From NCBI GenBank assembly GCA_964434855.1, contig CAYSWR010000043.1:1-7555 (forward strand): DNA of 7,555 nucleotides, in the 5' to 3' direction. The stretch comes from UBA8516 sp964434855. GTDB lineage: Archaea; Thermoproteota; Nitrososphaeria; Nitrososphaerales; Nitrosopumilaceae. Positions 1 through 5,711 of the stretch are shown here, one piece after another. A model generated the notes under the pieces. The model was given only the letters and a program-made list of their open reading frames with translations. It had not been told where the DNA came from and made no database searches. Positions within the stretch are counted from its first letter, which is position 1. Each line of letters starts with the position of its first letter. The position numbers and the translations under genes are program-made.

Positions 1-22
1 CAAAATATAAGTTGTACGACTT

Positions 23-1285
23 TTAGATAGTTGCTTTACCAACATATTTCTGCAAAATCTTTGGAACTACAACATGCCCATCTTTTGTCTGAAAATTTTC
101 CAATATTGAGACTAGAGTTCTAGATGTAGCTACTAGTGTACTGTTCATTGTGTGAAGATACTGTGGTTGATCATTTGTCCTGTCACGAAATCTAATCTTG
201 AGTCTTCTTGCCTGAAAATCAAGACAATTAGAGCATGAAACAATCTCGCGATAGCTATTCTGTCCTGCCATCCATGCCTCAAGATCATAAGTCTTTGCAG
301 AAATTTTTCCAAGATCGCCACTTGACAAGACCATTATCCTATATGGGATCTCAAGCTTTTGATAAAATTCTTCTACAATGGATAACATTTGTTCATGTTC
401 TTTCCAGGATTCTTCTGGTCTTGAAAAAATGAACTGTTCAACCTTTTCAAACTGATGAACACGGAAAATTCCTTTCTGATCTCTTCCATGTGCACCAGCT
501 TCTTTTCTAAAACAAGGACTCACCCCTGCATATCTCATTGGTAAACTCTTTCCTTCCAAAATTTCATCAGAGTGCATCGATGCTACTGCGTGCTCTGACG
601 TTCCAATAAGATATAGATCATCTCCTTCAATTTTGTAAATTACATCCTCAAAATCATTAGCAATGATAGCTCCTTCCATTGATCTACGATTTATCATATA
701 AGGTGTTTGAATAGGAGTATAATTTTTCTCGGAAAGAAAATCCAAGGCATAGTGTATCAGTGCTTGATTTAGCTTCACAAGATCATTTTTCAAGTAATAA
801 AATCTAGCACCAGCTACTTTTGCAGCTCTTTCCAAGTCAATAAGATCAAGATTCTGTGATATGTCTATGTGATCTTTTATTTTAAAATCAAATTGAGGTA
901 TTTTTCCCCATTTTCTTAATTCCTTATTTGCAGTTTCATCTTTTCCAATTGGAACCGACTCATGAATGAGATTAGGCAATGAAAGTGCGAGTTTAGTATA
1001 CTCCGATTCTATCTTGGTTTGAATGGCCTCTAGTCCCGAGAGCGTTTCAGAAACTTGTCTCATCTGTTCTATGAGGGGTGTTGCATCTTGACCTAACTTT
1101 TTTTTCTGTGCAATTTCTAAAGCGATGTCGTTTTTTTTCTTGCGTAAATCATCTGTTTTGATAATTAATTCTCTTCTTTCCTTGTCTAATTTTATTAAAT
1201 CATCAAGTGAAAAATTAACAGCTCTGTCTTTGAGCATCTTTCTTATTATATCTGGATTTTCTCGAAGAATTTTTGGATCAAGCAT
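23..1285 (-). CDS. serS: Seryl-tRNA synthetase
   Basis: Class II aminoacyl-tRNA synthetase that charges tRNA-Ser with serine in the cytoplasm. At 420 aa it has the normal length for the common (bacterial-type) SerRS and is not the rare methanogen type. Residues 1-105 form the charged helical hairpin that contacts the tRNA long arm. The catalytic core follows: the TxE loop (GTSE, 228-231), motif 2 (FRKEAGAHGRDQ, 259-270, then GIFRVHQFEKVE) and motif 3 (NSTLVATSRTLVSILEN, 381-397) with its invariant Arg. The CSNCLDFQARR stretch (351-361) is also typical. The ATG start at 1285 overlaps the stop of the upstream Pcc1-like gene by one base (TGATG), so it is the last gene of a minus-strand operon and probably translationally coupled. 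It is complete, and its stop is 22 bases from the window edge. Identification is very secure. Confidence 0.97.
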   Translation of the reverse strand: MLDPKILRENPDIIRKMLKDRAVNFSLDDLIKLDKERRELIIKTDDLRKKKNDIALEIAQKKKLGQDATPLIEQMRQVSETLSGLEAIQTKIESEYTKLALSLPNLIHESVPIGKDETANKELRKWGKIPQFDFKIKDHIDISQNLDLIDLERAAKVAGARFYYLKNDLVKLNQALIHYALDFLSEKNYTPIQTPYMINRRSMEGAIIANDFEDVIYKIEGDDLYLIGTSEHAVASMHSDEILEGKSLPMRYAGVSPCFRKEAGAHGRDQKGIFRVHQFEKVEQFIFSRPEESWKEHEQMLSIVEEFYQKLEIPYRIMVLSSGDLGKISAKTYDLEAWMAGQNSYREIVSCSNCLDFQARRLKIRFRDRTNDQPQYLHTMNSTLVATSRTLVSILENFQTKDGHVVVPKILQKYVGKATI

Positions 1286-1527
1286 CAGCTAGTCACTCTA
1301 AGTACAATTTGGGTTTGTTCAAGGACTTCATCAATAGTAGAGATCAAACTTCGTATATTTCCCTTACCTTGAAAAGTAAAGACAAGTGAGTTATCAACAT
1401 TTTCAATCTGAAGTGAAAGATTCTCTGGGAAATCCACATTGTCTGGCTCTAATGCTTTTCTAATAGAATTAACCTTTTGTGGTGTTAGATTATTTAAAAT
1501 GACTTGAACCCTGCACTGTAGTGACAT
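1285..1527 (-). CDS. pcc1: KEOPS complex Pcc1-like subunit
   Basis: Small protein of 80 aa matching the size and pattern of archaeal Pcc1, the dimerisation subunit of KEOPS. KEOPS transfers threonylcarbamoyl to A37 of ANN-decoding tRNAs (t6A). Visible family features are the beta-alpha-beta layout, the ALEPDN...FPENLSLQIE stretch (residues 26-43), the FTFQGKGNIRSLISTIDEVL segment (51-70) resembling the 'slr-t-ne-l' helix of Pcc1, and a closing hydrophobic strand. The start at 1527 lies 38 nt inside the end of the nuclease gene and is preceded by a weak purine-rich GGAAG. The stop overlaps the serS start by one base. Placement between a nuclease and serS fits archaeal translation/replication gene clusters. 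The sequence is divergent, so the family call is good but not absolute. Confidence 0.8.
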   Translation of the reverse strand: MSLQCRVQVILNNLTPQKVNSIRKALEPDNVDFPENLSLQIENVDNSLVFTFQGKGNIRSLISTIDEVLEQTQIVLRVTS

Positions 1528-2911
1528 TTTCTTCCAAACAATCTAAAAACTCGTCTAATTTGTCTTTAGTTATTCTGGCTCCAGCAGCAGCATCATGGCC
1601 TCCACCAGCTCCAGAAACTTTAGCAGCACATGATCTCATTAACAAACCAAGATTGACTTCAGACTTGCATCCAGTAGATTTTCTAGATGAAAATTTGATT
1701 GTTCCATCATCACCATTTGTTCTAAGTATGATTATTTTACCAGTATTTTTCTGTGAGCCACCTAGCAATGAAGACACTGCACCAGTCATGTTTTCTGGCA
1801 CCAATCCCTCTCCATTTACCATGACATATTGACCATTGTCTACAACCCTCCAGCGTTCACTTGCAAGTGTATTCATGTATGTTCTCAACAACGTGCGATA
1901 TTCTAGCAGTATGCTCTCTCCTTCTTCAAGCATCTTTGTTCTGTCTCCCATACAAATGGAAATCCCAACTCCGGCCTTGCGAATTCTTCCACAAGAATTT
2001 AGCATGGTAGAAAATTCTCTTGCATCACGCAAGAAGCTACGTTTGTCTTCACCAGAAAGTGTGTAAGTATATCCAACAAGCTCATCCATTATCTCAGTTG
2101 CATTTTTAGTTGATGTAAATTTCGTAATGACTTCAAGCAAATTTCTTTTTTCATCTTCCGTGAGTTCAGCTGGGACACGCCATCTACTACCATCTTTTAA
2201 TTTAATTCCTGAGGAATTCAACAAAGAAAGACAAGTATCACGATTCCATGTAAGGCCTTCAATAAATGGGTGTGATGTAAACGCTAATGCGTCAGGAAGT
2301 GATCGAGTTTCTCTACCTACAAGCAATATGTCAAGATCAATTTCTACTTGACCATTTTTCTTGGCAGTGGAAGCAATTTCTAAATTAATCCCTGTGAATG
2401 ACTTTTTTTCTCCCTGATCTTGTCGGTCACCTAATGCTGAAACTACCGCAATCCAAGCAAGATCTGTATTTTCTTTGTGCAAGGCTTTTGAAACTAAATA
2501 ACACATTCCACCTGCAGAAACTTCACGACCGCCATCTATGTTGTACTTCCACGCATTGATCACCCGTTCATTATCAAACTCCTCTTTTGGAATTTGATGA
2601 TGATCAACAACAATCCAGTTGTCATCTAATATTGCGTCAAGATCTTTTGCAAATCCACCGCCCAGATCTGTTATGATGTGAAGATCACGAGAATCATTTT
2701 TGAGCTTCTCAATCAAATTCTTGCTACATTCATTTACTGTACGTACTGTACACTTTGCTCCAGATCTTATGAGGGATTTTGTAACAATGCTTCCCGATGT
2801 AATTCCATCACAATCTAAGTGAGTTATTACAGAAATGTTCTTGCCAGCTTTTATGCAGTCAGAAACTTTGTCATGAAAATATGATAAGGCATTATCCAAA
2901 TTATTTGCCAT
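1490..2911 (-). CDS. DHH/DHHA1 phosphoesterase, RecJ-like (GAN-type) nuclease
   Basis: 473-aa member of the DHH superfamily with both domains intact. N-terminal DHH domain: HLDCDGITSG (31-40, metal-binding Asp residues), TDLGGG (81-86), VDHHQIP (102-108, the name-giving motif), a GGREVSAGGM turn (127-136) and SALGDRQDQG (158-167). C-terminal DHHA1 domain: GAGGGHDAAAG with the GGGH at 436-439, the nucleic-acid/phosphate-binding signature. Archaeal relatives include GAN, a single-strand-specific exonuclease that binds the GINS part of the replicative helicase; that role here is inference from the family. The ATG at 2911 shares its A with the stop of the uS15 gene (TAATG), so the two are co-transcribed and probably coupled. 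The 3' end overlaps the Pcc1-like gene by 38 nt. An alternative reading would be an oligoribonuclease or a cyclic-dinucleotide phosphodiesterase of the same superfamily, but length and context favour the RecJ/GAN group. Confidence 0.9.
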   Translation of the reverse strand: MANNLDNALSYFHDKVSDCIKAGKNISVITHLDCDGITSGSIVTKSLIRSGAKCTVRTVNECSKNLIEKLKNDSRDLHIITDLGGGFAKDLDAILDDNWIVVDHHQIPKEEFDNERVINAWKYNIDGGREVSAGGMCYLVSKALHKENTDLAWIAVVSALGDRQDQGEKKSFTGINLEIASTAKKNGQVEIDLDILLVGRETRSLPDALAFTSHPFIEGLTWNRDTCLSLLNSSGIKLKDGSRWRVPAELTEDEKRNLLEVITKFTSTKNATEIMDELVGYTYTLSGEDKRSFLRDAREFSTMLNSCGRIRKAGVGISICMGDRTKMLEEGESILLEYRTLLRTYMNTLASERWRVVDNGQYVMVNGEGLVPENMTGAVSSLLGGSQKNTGKIIILRTNGDDGTIKFSSRKSTGCKSEVNLGLLMRSCAAKVSGAGGGHDAAAGARITKDKLDEFLDCLEENVTTVQGSSHFK

Positions 2912-3360
2912 TACTCAAGTTGAGCAATGACTGACTTATATTTCCAAGTTTTGGGTATGCGACCAATTTTCTTATAATAGGATGATAATCTGTGCACTTT
3001 AGCTTCTAGTAATTCAAGTGAACGAACGTTTCTCCTATCAGAAGTGTGTGTTTTAAGATGTTTTTGTAATCCAAGGGCTTTTCTAACAATATTGTTTAGG
3101 TCTTCTGGCATATCTTGTTTGATCCCTTTCTGTTCAAGGATCTCAGTTATCGATTTTTTTGTTATTGATCTAACTAATGGGATTGCATATTGATCACGAA
3201 GTTTTACTCCTATTTCGCTTGTTGTAAGGCCATCCTTTGCATATTTCAGAATAAGATCCTCGATTTCTTGAGCGCTTTGTTTTACCCATGTTGCAGAACT
3301 AGGGGTAATGGGTCTAATCGAGTGAGATTGACCATGCCTATGTGAATGTAGTCGTCCCAT
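2911..3360 (-). CDS. rps15: 30S ribosomal protein uS15 (archaeal S15/S13e type)
   Basis: Binds the central domain of 16S rRNA in the small ribosomal subunit. The 149-aa length is typical of archaeal/eukaryotic uS15, which carries an N-terminal extension relative to the roughly 89-aa bacterial protein. The start MGRLHSHRHGQSHSIRP is the characteristic archaeal opening. The core includes the region at 33-67 (ILKYAKDGLTTSEIGVKLRD) and the S15 signature with LEAKVHRLSSYYKKIGRIPKTWKY (118-141). It is the first gene of the minus-strand operon that continues into the DHH nuclease, Pcc1-like and serS genes. A TATA-like box about 26 nt upstream of the ATG suggests a leaderless mRNA. Confidence 0.96.
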   Translation of the reverse strand: MGRLHSHRHGQSHSIRPITPSSATWVKQSAQEIEDLILKYAKDGLTTSEIGVKLRDQYAIPLVRSITKKSITEILEQKGIKQDMPEDLNNIVRKALGLQKHLKTHTSDRRNVRSLELLEAKVHRLSSYYKKIGRIPKTWKYKSVIAQLE

Positions 3361-3380
3361 ACGTCGCTTGGTCTAAGGGC

Positions 3381-3391
3381 AAAACATAAAC
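3381..3391 (-). promoter_or_regulatory. TATA-like box for the rps15 operon
   Basis: Read on the minus strand, the stretch GTTTATGTTTT is centred about 26 nt upstream of the rps15 ATG. That spacing puts transcription initiation at or next to the start codon. No other promoter-like site is evident between the four overlapping genes, so this probably drives the whole operon. The box is a weaker match to TTTATATA than those of the amo genes. Confidence 0.45.
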
Positions 3392-3432
3392 GTTACTTCA
3401 ATTCCGGAAAATTTTTGATAATTGACAAAAAA

Positions 3433-3441
3433 GTTAAATAT
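3433..3441 (+). promoter_or_regulatory. TATA-like box and SD for the first small membrane protein gene
   Basis: GTTAAATAT is centred near 3437, which predicts initiation around 3464. A Shine-Dalgarno-like AGGTG at 3464-3468 sits 6 nt before the ATG at 3475. The in-frame GTG at 3466 lies within that SD-like element. This favours the ATG at 3475 as the true start, with a very short 5' leader. Confidence 0.5.
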
Positions 3442-3474
3442 CAAAGCAAGTCACTCTGTGTCTAGGTGCATGAT

Positions 3475-3774
3475 ATGAATAAACCTATAGTGATTGGCGC
3501 AACCATACTAGTACTCTTAGTTGCATCCACCTTCCTTCAACTGGCAGCCGCTCAATATGTCGGAGGAGGACAGACAACCCTAGAGGAACAGTTAGCGCTT
3601 GCCAAAGCAAAAGTTAAGATAGCCGCAGAGAATCCAGCAACAGGATCTGGTACGCCTTACCTTGACGCAAACGGTGTCATTGGTGGTTCTATAATAGTAG
3701 GTGCGGTATTTGGCGGAATTGCAATCGTCTTTATTGTAAAAGGCAGAAGCGGCAGATTCGCAAAAGCAAAATAA
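3475..3774 (+). CDS. Small secreted/membrane protein near amo locus; candidate AMO accessory subunit (AmoY/AmoZ-like)
   Basis: 99 aa from the preferred ATG (102 aa if GTG at 3466 is used). It opens with a signal-peptide-like hydrophobic segment (MNKPIVIGATILVLLVAS, through LQLAAAQ) with a plausible cleavage after the AAA. A short, mostly helical exported segment rich in Ala, Lys and Glu follows (about residues 35-55 by 102-aa numbering), then a Gly/Ser-rich linker, one transmembrane helix (GGSIIVGAVFGGIAIVFIV, about 73-91) and a basic cytoplasmic tail (KGRSGRFAKAK). The predicted topology is exported N-terminal part and cytoplasmic C-terminus. It has its own promoter-like box and T-rich end, and lies in the same neighbourhood as amoB/C/X/A. 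Archaeal AMO is reported to contain extra small membrane subunits AmoX, AmoY and AmoZ; size, topology and location make this a candidate for AmoY or AmoZ. I cannot assign which. The gene is clearly real; the function is inferred. Confidence 0.8.
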   Translation: MNKPIVIGATILVLLVASTFLQLAAAQYVGGGQTTLEEQLALAKAKVKIAAENPATGSGTPYLDANGVIGGSIIVGAVFGGIAIVFIVKGRSGRFAKAK

Positions 3775-3776
3775 AC

Positions 3777-3799
3777 TTTTTTCCTTTTTATTATTTTTA
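3777..3799 (+). terminator. T-rich transcription end after the first small membrane protein gene
   Basis: Three runs of 5-6 T directly after the stop codon, the usual form of archaeal intrinsic termination. No strong hairpin is visible. It lies between two co-directional genes that each have a TATA-like box, suggesting separate transcripts. Confidence 0.5.
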
Positions 3800-3840
3800 A
3801 TAGTGATAACTGTAAATATCATATCTGATTGAGACAGAAA

Positions 3841-3849
3841 TGTATATAT
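3841..3849 (+). promoter_or_regulatory. TATA-like box for the second small membrane protein gene
   Basis: TGTATATAT centred near 3845 predicts initiation around 3871-3872, downstream of the first ATG (3860) and right at the in-frame ATGs at 3872 and 3875. If the spacing seen for amoC, amoX and amoA holds, this mRNA is leaderless and translation begins at one of the internal Met codons. Confidence 0.5.
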
Positions 3850-3859
3850 CATACATAAA

Positions 3860-4141
3860 ATGTTTTCATACATGATGAGCGCTATATTCGGTTTGCTCGT
3901 AGGAATTCTGTCCAACTTTGCAGGCCAGATAGGTCCAGCTTATGACCCACTCTTCTATGATGTGATGGTCTACATATTTGGAACTATCATGTTTGCAGTA
4001 TTCATACTTGGAATCATCGCATTCTGGATGAGAGTACACGGTTTGGGCGGTGACACACGAGAAAGATGGGTTTCTGAACTAGACAAACACTTCGAGAAAG
4101 AAGGTATTGGTCTGATACCCGACAACGGTAAATACTGGTAA
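3860..4141 (+). CDS. Small two-helix membrane protein near amo locus; candidate AMO accessory subunit (AmoY/AmoZ-like)
   Basis: 93 aa from the first ATG; ATGs at 3872 (Met5) and 3875 (Met6) are alternative starts favoured by promoter spacing. There are two predicted transmembrane helices: about 6-24 (MSAIFGLLVGILSNFAGQ region) and about 35-57 (VMVYIFGTIMFAVFILGIIAFWM). They are joined by an acidic/aromatic loop GPAYDPLFYD (25-34). A charged soluble tail of about 35 residues follows, with GDTRERWVSELDKHFEKE (64-81) and an aromatic end (GKYW). No catalytic or Cys-based metal motif is evident. It follows the other small membrane protein by 85 bp, each with its own promoter-like box. In gene neighbourhood and type it fits the additional archaeal AMO subunits (AmoY/AmoZ), which are described as small membrane proteins; this is inference, and which name applies cannot be decided from the sequence alone. 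Confidence 0.8.
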   Translation: MFSYMMSAIFGLLVGILSNFAGQIGPAYDPLFYDVMVYIFGTIMFAVFILGIIAFWMRVHGLGGDTRERWVSELDKHFEKEGIGLIPDNGKYW

Positions 4142-4149
4142 ACCTCCAA

Positions 4150-4180
4150 CTTTTTCATTATTTTTGATTTATCTTTAATT
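4150..4180 (+). terminator. T-rich transcription end after the second small membrane protein gene
   Basis: Several T runs (TTTTT twice, plus shorter ones) within 40 nt of the stop codon in the short convergent spacer. They are T-rich only on the plus strand, so they would serve this gene and not the convergent 179-aa gene. Confidence 0.45.
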
Positions 4181-4208
4181 TTGATTATCTGACTTGAATT
4201 ATTTTGAT

Positions 4209-4748
4209 TTAGGATTCCGGTGGTAGAAAGTCGTGTTCTTTTGCAGTGTCTACACCTTTGGTTACAAACTCTGCTCTATAATGATAACCATCTACTAATT
4301 TGGTATTTATGTAGTCTGGTGACTCGACACCATTTACTAACATCCTTGATTTGGACTCGTCCATATCTCTCATAGGAAATCCATCTTTATGGTAGGTGGT
4401 CCAAGTCCACAAAAAGTGACCTATCTCAAAAGGATATTTTTTTTCCCACTCTGCATAAATCACTCCATCATTCGAAAGTGTATATAGAGAATGTGTGCAA
4501 CCTGGGTTTTTGCCAATATTTGCAGGTATCTCTGCTTTTTCACCATCTACTGTGATTTCTAGTGTAGCAGAAATTTTGTACTTGAGGTCCCGATTATCAA
4601 TACATTGTTTTAAAGGATTATCAGCATTTGATTGACTTTGTACTACACTGCTAGCTAGTCCTACTGCCACTGCAATACCTGCGGTTATAGCAAGAAATTT
4701 GAGTGTCTGCTTACGTTTTGCAGGATCACCCATTCCGGGCCAAATCAT
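4209..4748 (-). CDS. Membrane-anchored extracytoplasmic protein of unknown function downstream of amoB
   Basis: 179 aa, function not known to me. A short basic cytoplasmic N-terminus (DPAKRKQ) precedes one hydrophobic segment (about 17-35, TLKFLAITAGIAVAVGLAS) that acts as membrane anchor or uncleaved signal. The remaining 140 residues should lie outside the cytoplasm and look like a beta-rich domain: KISATLEITVDGEKAEIPANIG (58-79), GCTHSLYTLSNDGVIYAEW (83-101), FEIGHFLWTW (107-116), SRMLVNGVES (134-143) and YHYRAEFVTKG (155-165). Two Cys (49 and 84) could form a disulfide. The pattern resembles a family of anchored thaumarchaeal and other prokaryotic proteins with a 'IPaNIGi...C...hT.d.dG.Ih.E' core; this is recalled, not searched. 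A TATA-like box lies 26 nt before the ATG, so it is probably leaderless. It is co-directional with amoB, 129 bp downstream, hinting at an envelope role linked to AMO, but with no direct evidence. Confidence 0.85.
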   Translation of the reverse strand: MIWPGMGDPAKRKQTLKFLAITAGIAVAVGLASSVVQSQSNADNPLKQCIDNRDLKYKISATLEITVDGEKAEIPANIGKNPGCTHSLYTLSNDGVIYAEWEKKYPFEIGHFLWTWTTYHKDGFPMRDMDESKSRMLVNGVESPDYINTKLVDGYHYRAEFVTKGVDTAKEHDFLPPES

Positions 4749-4767
4749 AAGACCATTCTGATAGCTT

Positions 4768-4779
4768 TAGTTATATTGA
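4768..4779 (-). promoter_or_regulatory. TATA-like box for the 179-aa anchored protein gene
   Basis: On the minus strand TCAATATAACTA is centred about 26 nt upstream of the ATG at 4748, the same spacing as in the amo genes. This suggests its own leaderless transcript rather than only read-through from amoB. Confidence 0.45.
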
Positions 4780-4850
4780 TTTTGCCTTTTGACAAATATG
4801 CTGATTTGAATATGTTAAACAGAAACTAGGCTATCGCTGAGTTTGATAAT

Positions 4851-4870
4851 TAAGAAAATGAAAAGGAGAG
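4851..4870 (-). terminator. T-rich transcription end after amoB
   Basis: On the minus strand a pyrimidine-rich stretch with TTTT runs starts a few bases after the amoB stop codon. It is consistent with archaeal T-tract termination; no strong stem-loop is evident. Confidence 0.45.
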
Positions 4871-4877
4871 GGATTTT

Positions 4878-5450
4878 TTAGATCACTTGCCACGGTCTGG
4901 TTGCAAATGTAACTACATAACCAACTGCGATAATTATCGATTGATATGCAATGTTTGCATATGGAATTGGTTTTAGTATCTTTTCGCCTTCGACCACGAC
5001 TGTTTGTCCTGGACCAAGTCCTGGACCGATTGAAGCAATGTTAAGCTGTGTGTGCATGTGATAAACTCCTGGTTCAAGTGCTTTTACTATAAGTGTGTAG
5101 TCGACAACACCGTTTCCTGGAATATCAAAGACATTGCCGGGTGGATCTCGTGATACGAATTCCCATCTGTTGCCTGCGTTTGTTGATTCACCGAAAACAG
5201 AAAGCCATGCTCTTAGGTCTCGTTGTATTAGACTTATCAAGGTGCCTTTCACCGTCAGGAGTTCTCCTGTGTTCAGTGATTGTCTTGAGATTGTCTCATC
5301 TTCTATTCTAACGAAACGACTTTGGAGTTGTGCCTGTACACCGTGTGCTTCTGCTTGTTGAATCATTTGACCTATGGTAGGACCAACTGCTCCCAACGCA
5401 ACAATCACACCTAGTGCTGCTACGATTAATTTTTTATTTATCATAGTCAT
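4878..5450 (-). CDS. amoB: Ammonia monooxygenase subunit B (archaeal)
   Basis: Copper-binding extracytoplasmic subunit of AMO, which oxidises ammonia to hydroxylamine. The 190-aa length matches archaeal AmoB; bacterial AmoB/PmoB is about 400 aa because it carries a second C-terminal cupredoxin domain, absent here. Residues 1-35 are a signal peptide (MINKKLIVAALGVIVALG... ending AEA), so cleavage leaves His36 as the new N-terminus. His36 with His131 and His133 (YHMHTQ) forms the three-His copper site equivalent to His33/His137/His139 of Methylococcus pMMO. One cupredoxin-like domain spans about 40-155, followed by a C-terminal transmembrane helix (about 165-184). It is divergent from amoC across a 261-bp spacer. 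Starts at 5450 (Met1) and 5444 (Met3) are both possible; a GGAT just upstream and a TATA-like box 35-41 nt away leave this open. Confidence 0.97.
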   Translation of the reverse strand: MTMINKKLIVAALGVIVALGAVGPTIGQMIQQAEAHGVQAQLQSRFVRIEDETISRQSLNTGELLTVKGTLISLIQRDLRAWLSVFGESTNAGNRWEFVSRDPPGNVFDIPGNGVVDYTLIVKALEPGVYHMHTQLNIASIGPGLGPGQTVVVEGEKILKPIPYANIAYQSIIIAVGYVVTFATRPWQVI

Positions 5451-5480
5451 CCGTAACTATTCCATGACAGAAAGACCAAC

Positions 5481-5490
5481 GATATATGTT
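5481..5490 (-). promoter_or_regulatory. TATA-like box for amoB
   Basis: On the minus strand AACATATATC is centred near 5485, predicting initiation around 5458. This would leave a short 5' leader of roughly 8 nt (to the ATG at 5450) or 14 nt (to the ATG at 5444), unlike the apparently leaderless amoC, amoX and amoA. Confidence 0.5.
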
Positions 5491-5603
5491 TTACCCTAGT
5501 TGCCAGTATAGGATAATATCTTGAAGAAAAATTAAGATAATCACCAATGATTAACATCATAAAGGTATTTCTTAATGTTGTGTTTTTTAGATATTATGTA
5601 GAG

Positions 5604-5627
5604 TTTTTACAAAAATTTTTACAATAA
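5604..5627 (+). repeat. Two tandem 12-bp repeats upstream of amoC
   Basis: TTTTTACAAAAA at 5604-5615 is followed directly by TTTTTACAATAA at 5616-5627, identical at 11 of 12 positions. The pair lies in the amoB-amoC spacer and may form a regulator site, but AT-rich DNA gives such matches by chance fairly easily. Confidence 0.5.
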
Positions 5628-5630
5628 TAC

Positions 5631-5642
5631 TATGTATACATA
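5631..5642. promoter_or_regulatory. 12-bp perfect palindrome, possible operator upstream of amoC
   Basis: TATGTATACATA reads the same on both strands. It is 3 bp after the tandem repeats and about 40 bp before the amoC TATA box, the usual position for an archaeal activator or repressor site. Binding is inferred only from position and symmetry. Confidence 0.4.
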
Positions 5643-5681
5643 AATAAAATAAAGAAAAAAACCTATTTACGGAGTTCATAC

Positions 5682-5689
5682 TTTATATA
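5682..5689 (+). promoter_or_regulatory. TATA box of amoC
   Basis: TTTATATA, an excellent archaeal TATA match, is centred 26 nt upstream of the amoC ATG. The transcript is therefore probably leaderless. It is the strongest promoter match in the window, fitting the very high expression known for amoC in these archaea. Confidence 0.7.
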
Positions 5690-5711
5690 CAGAACAAACG
5701 TCAAATGCAAC

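Noticed and set aside
235..432. Plus-strand open frame opposite serS
   Set aside because: It is antisense to the conserved SerRS catalytic core and has no independent support.
1521..2351. Three plus-strand open frames of 74-103 codons opposite the DHH nuclease gene
   Set aside because: They lie wholly antisense to a strongly motif-supported gene, and their Ser/Pro-rich products are typical of reverse-strand readings.
3592..3915. Minus-strand open frame of 107 codons across the two small membrane protein genes
   Set aside because: It covers the 3' part of one gene, its T-rich end, the next promoter and the next start. Its product is Cys/Tyr-rich and unlike any exported or domain pattern, and the plus-strand genes have clear signal, membrane and promoter features.
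5093..5361. Two plus-strand open frames opposite amoB
   Set aside because: They are antisense to a secure amoB gene, overlap each other in different frames and show no promoter or domain features.
5451..5711. Possible small RNA or extra gene in the amoB-amoC spacer
   Set aside because: No open frame of useful length and no strong stem-loop was seen; the spacer is explained by two promoters and short repeats.
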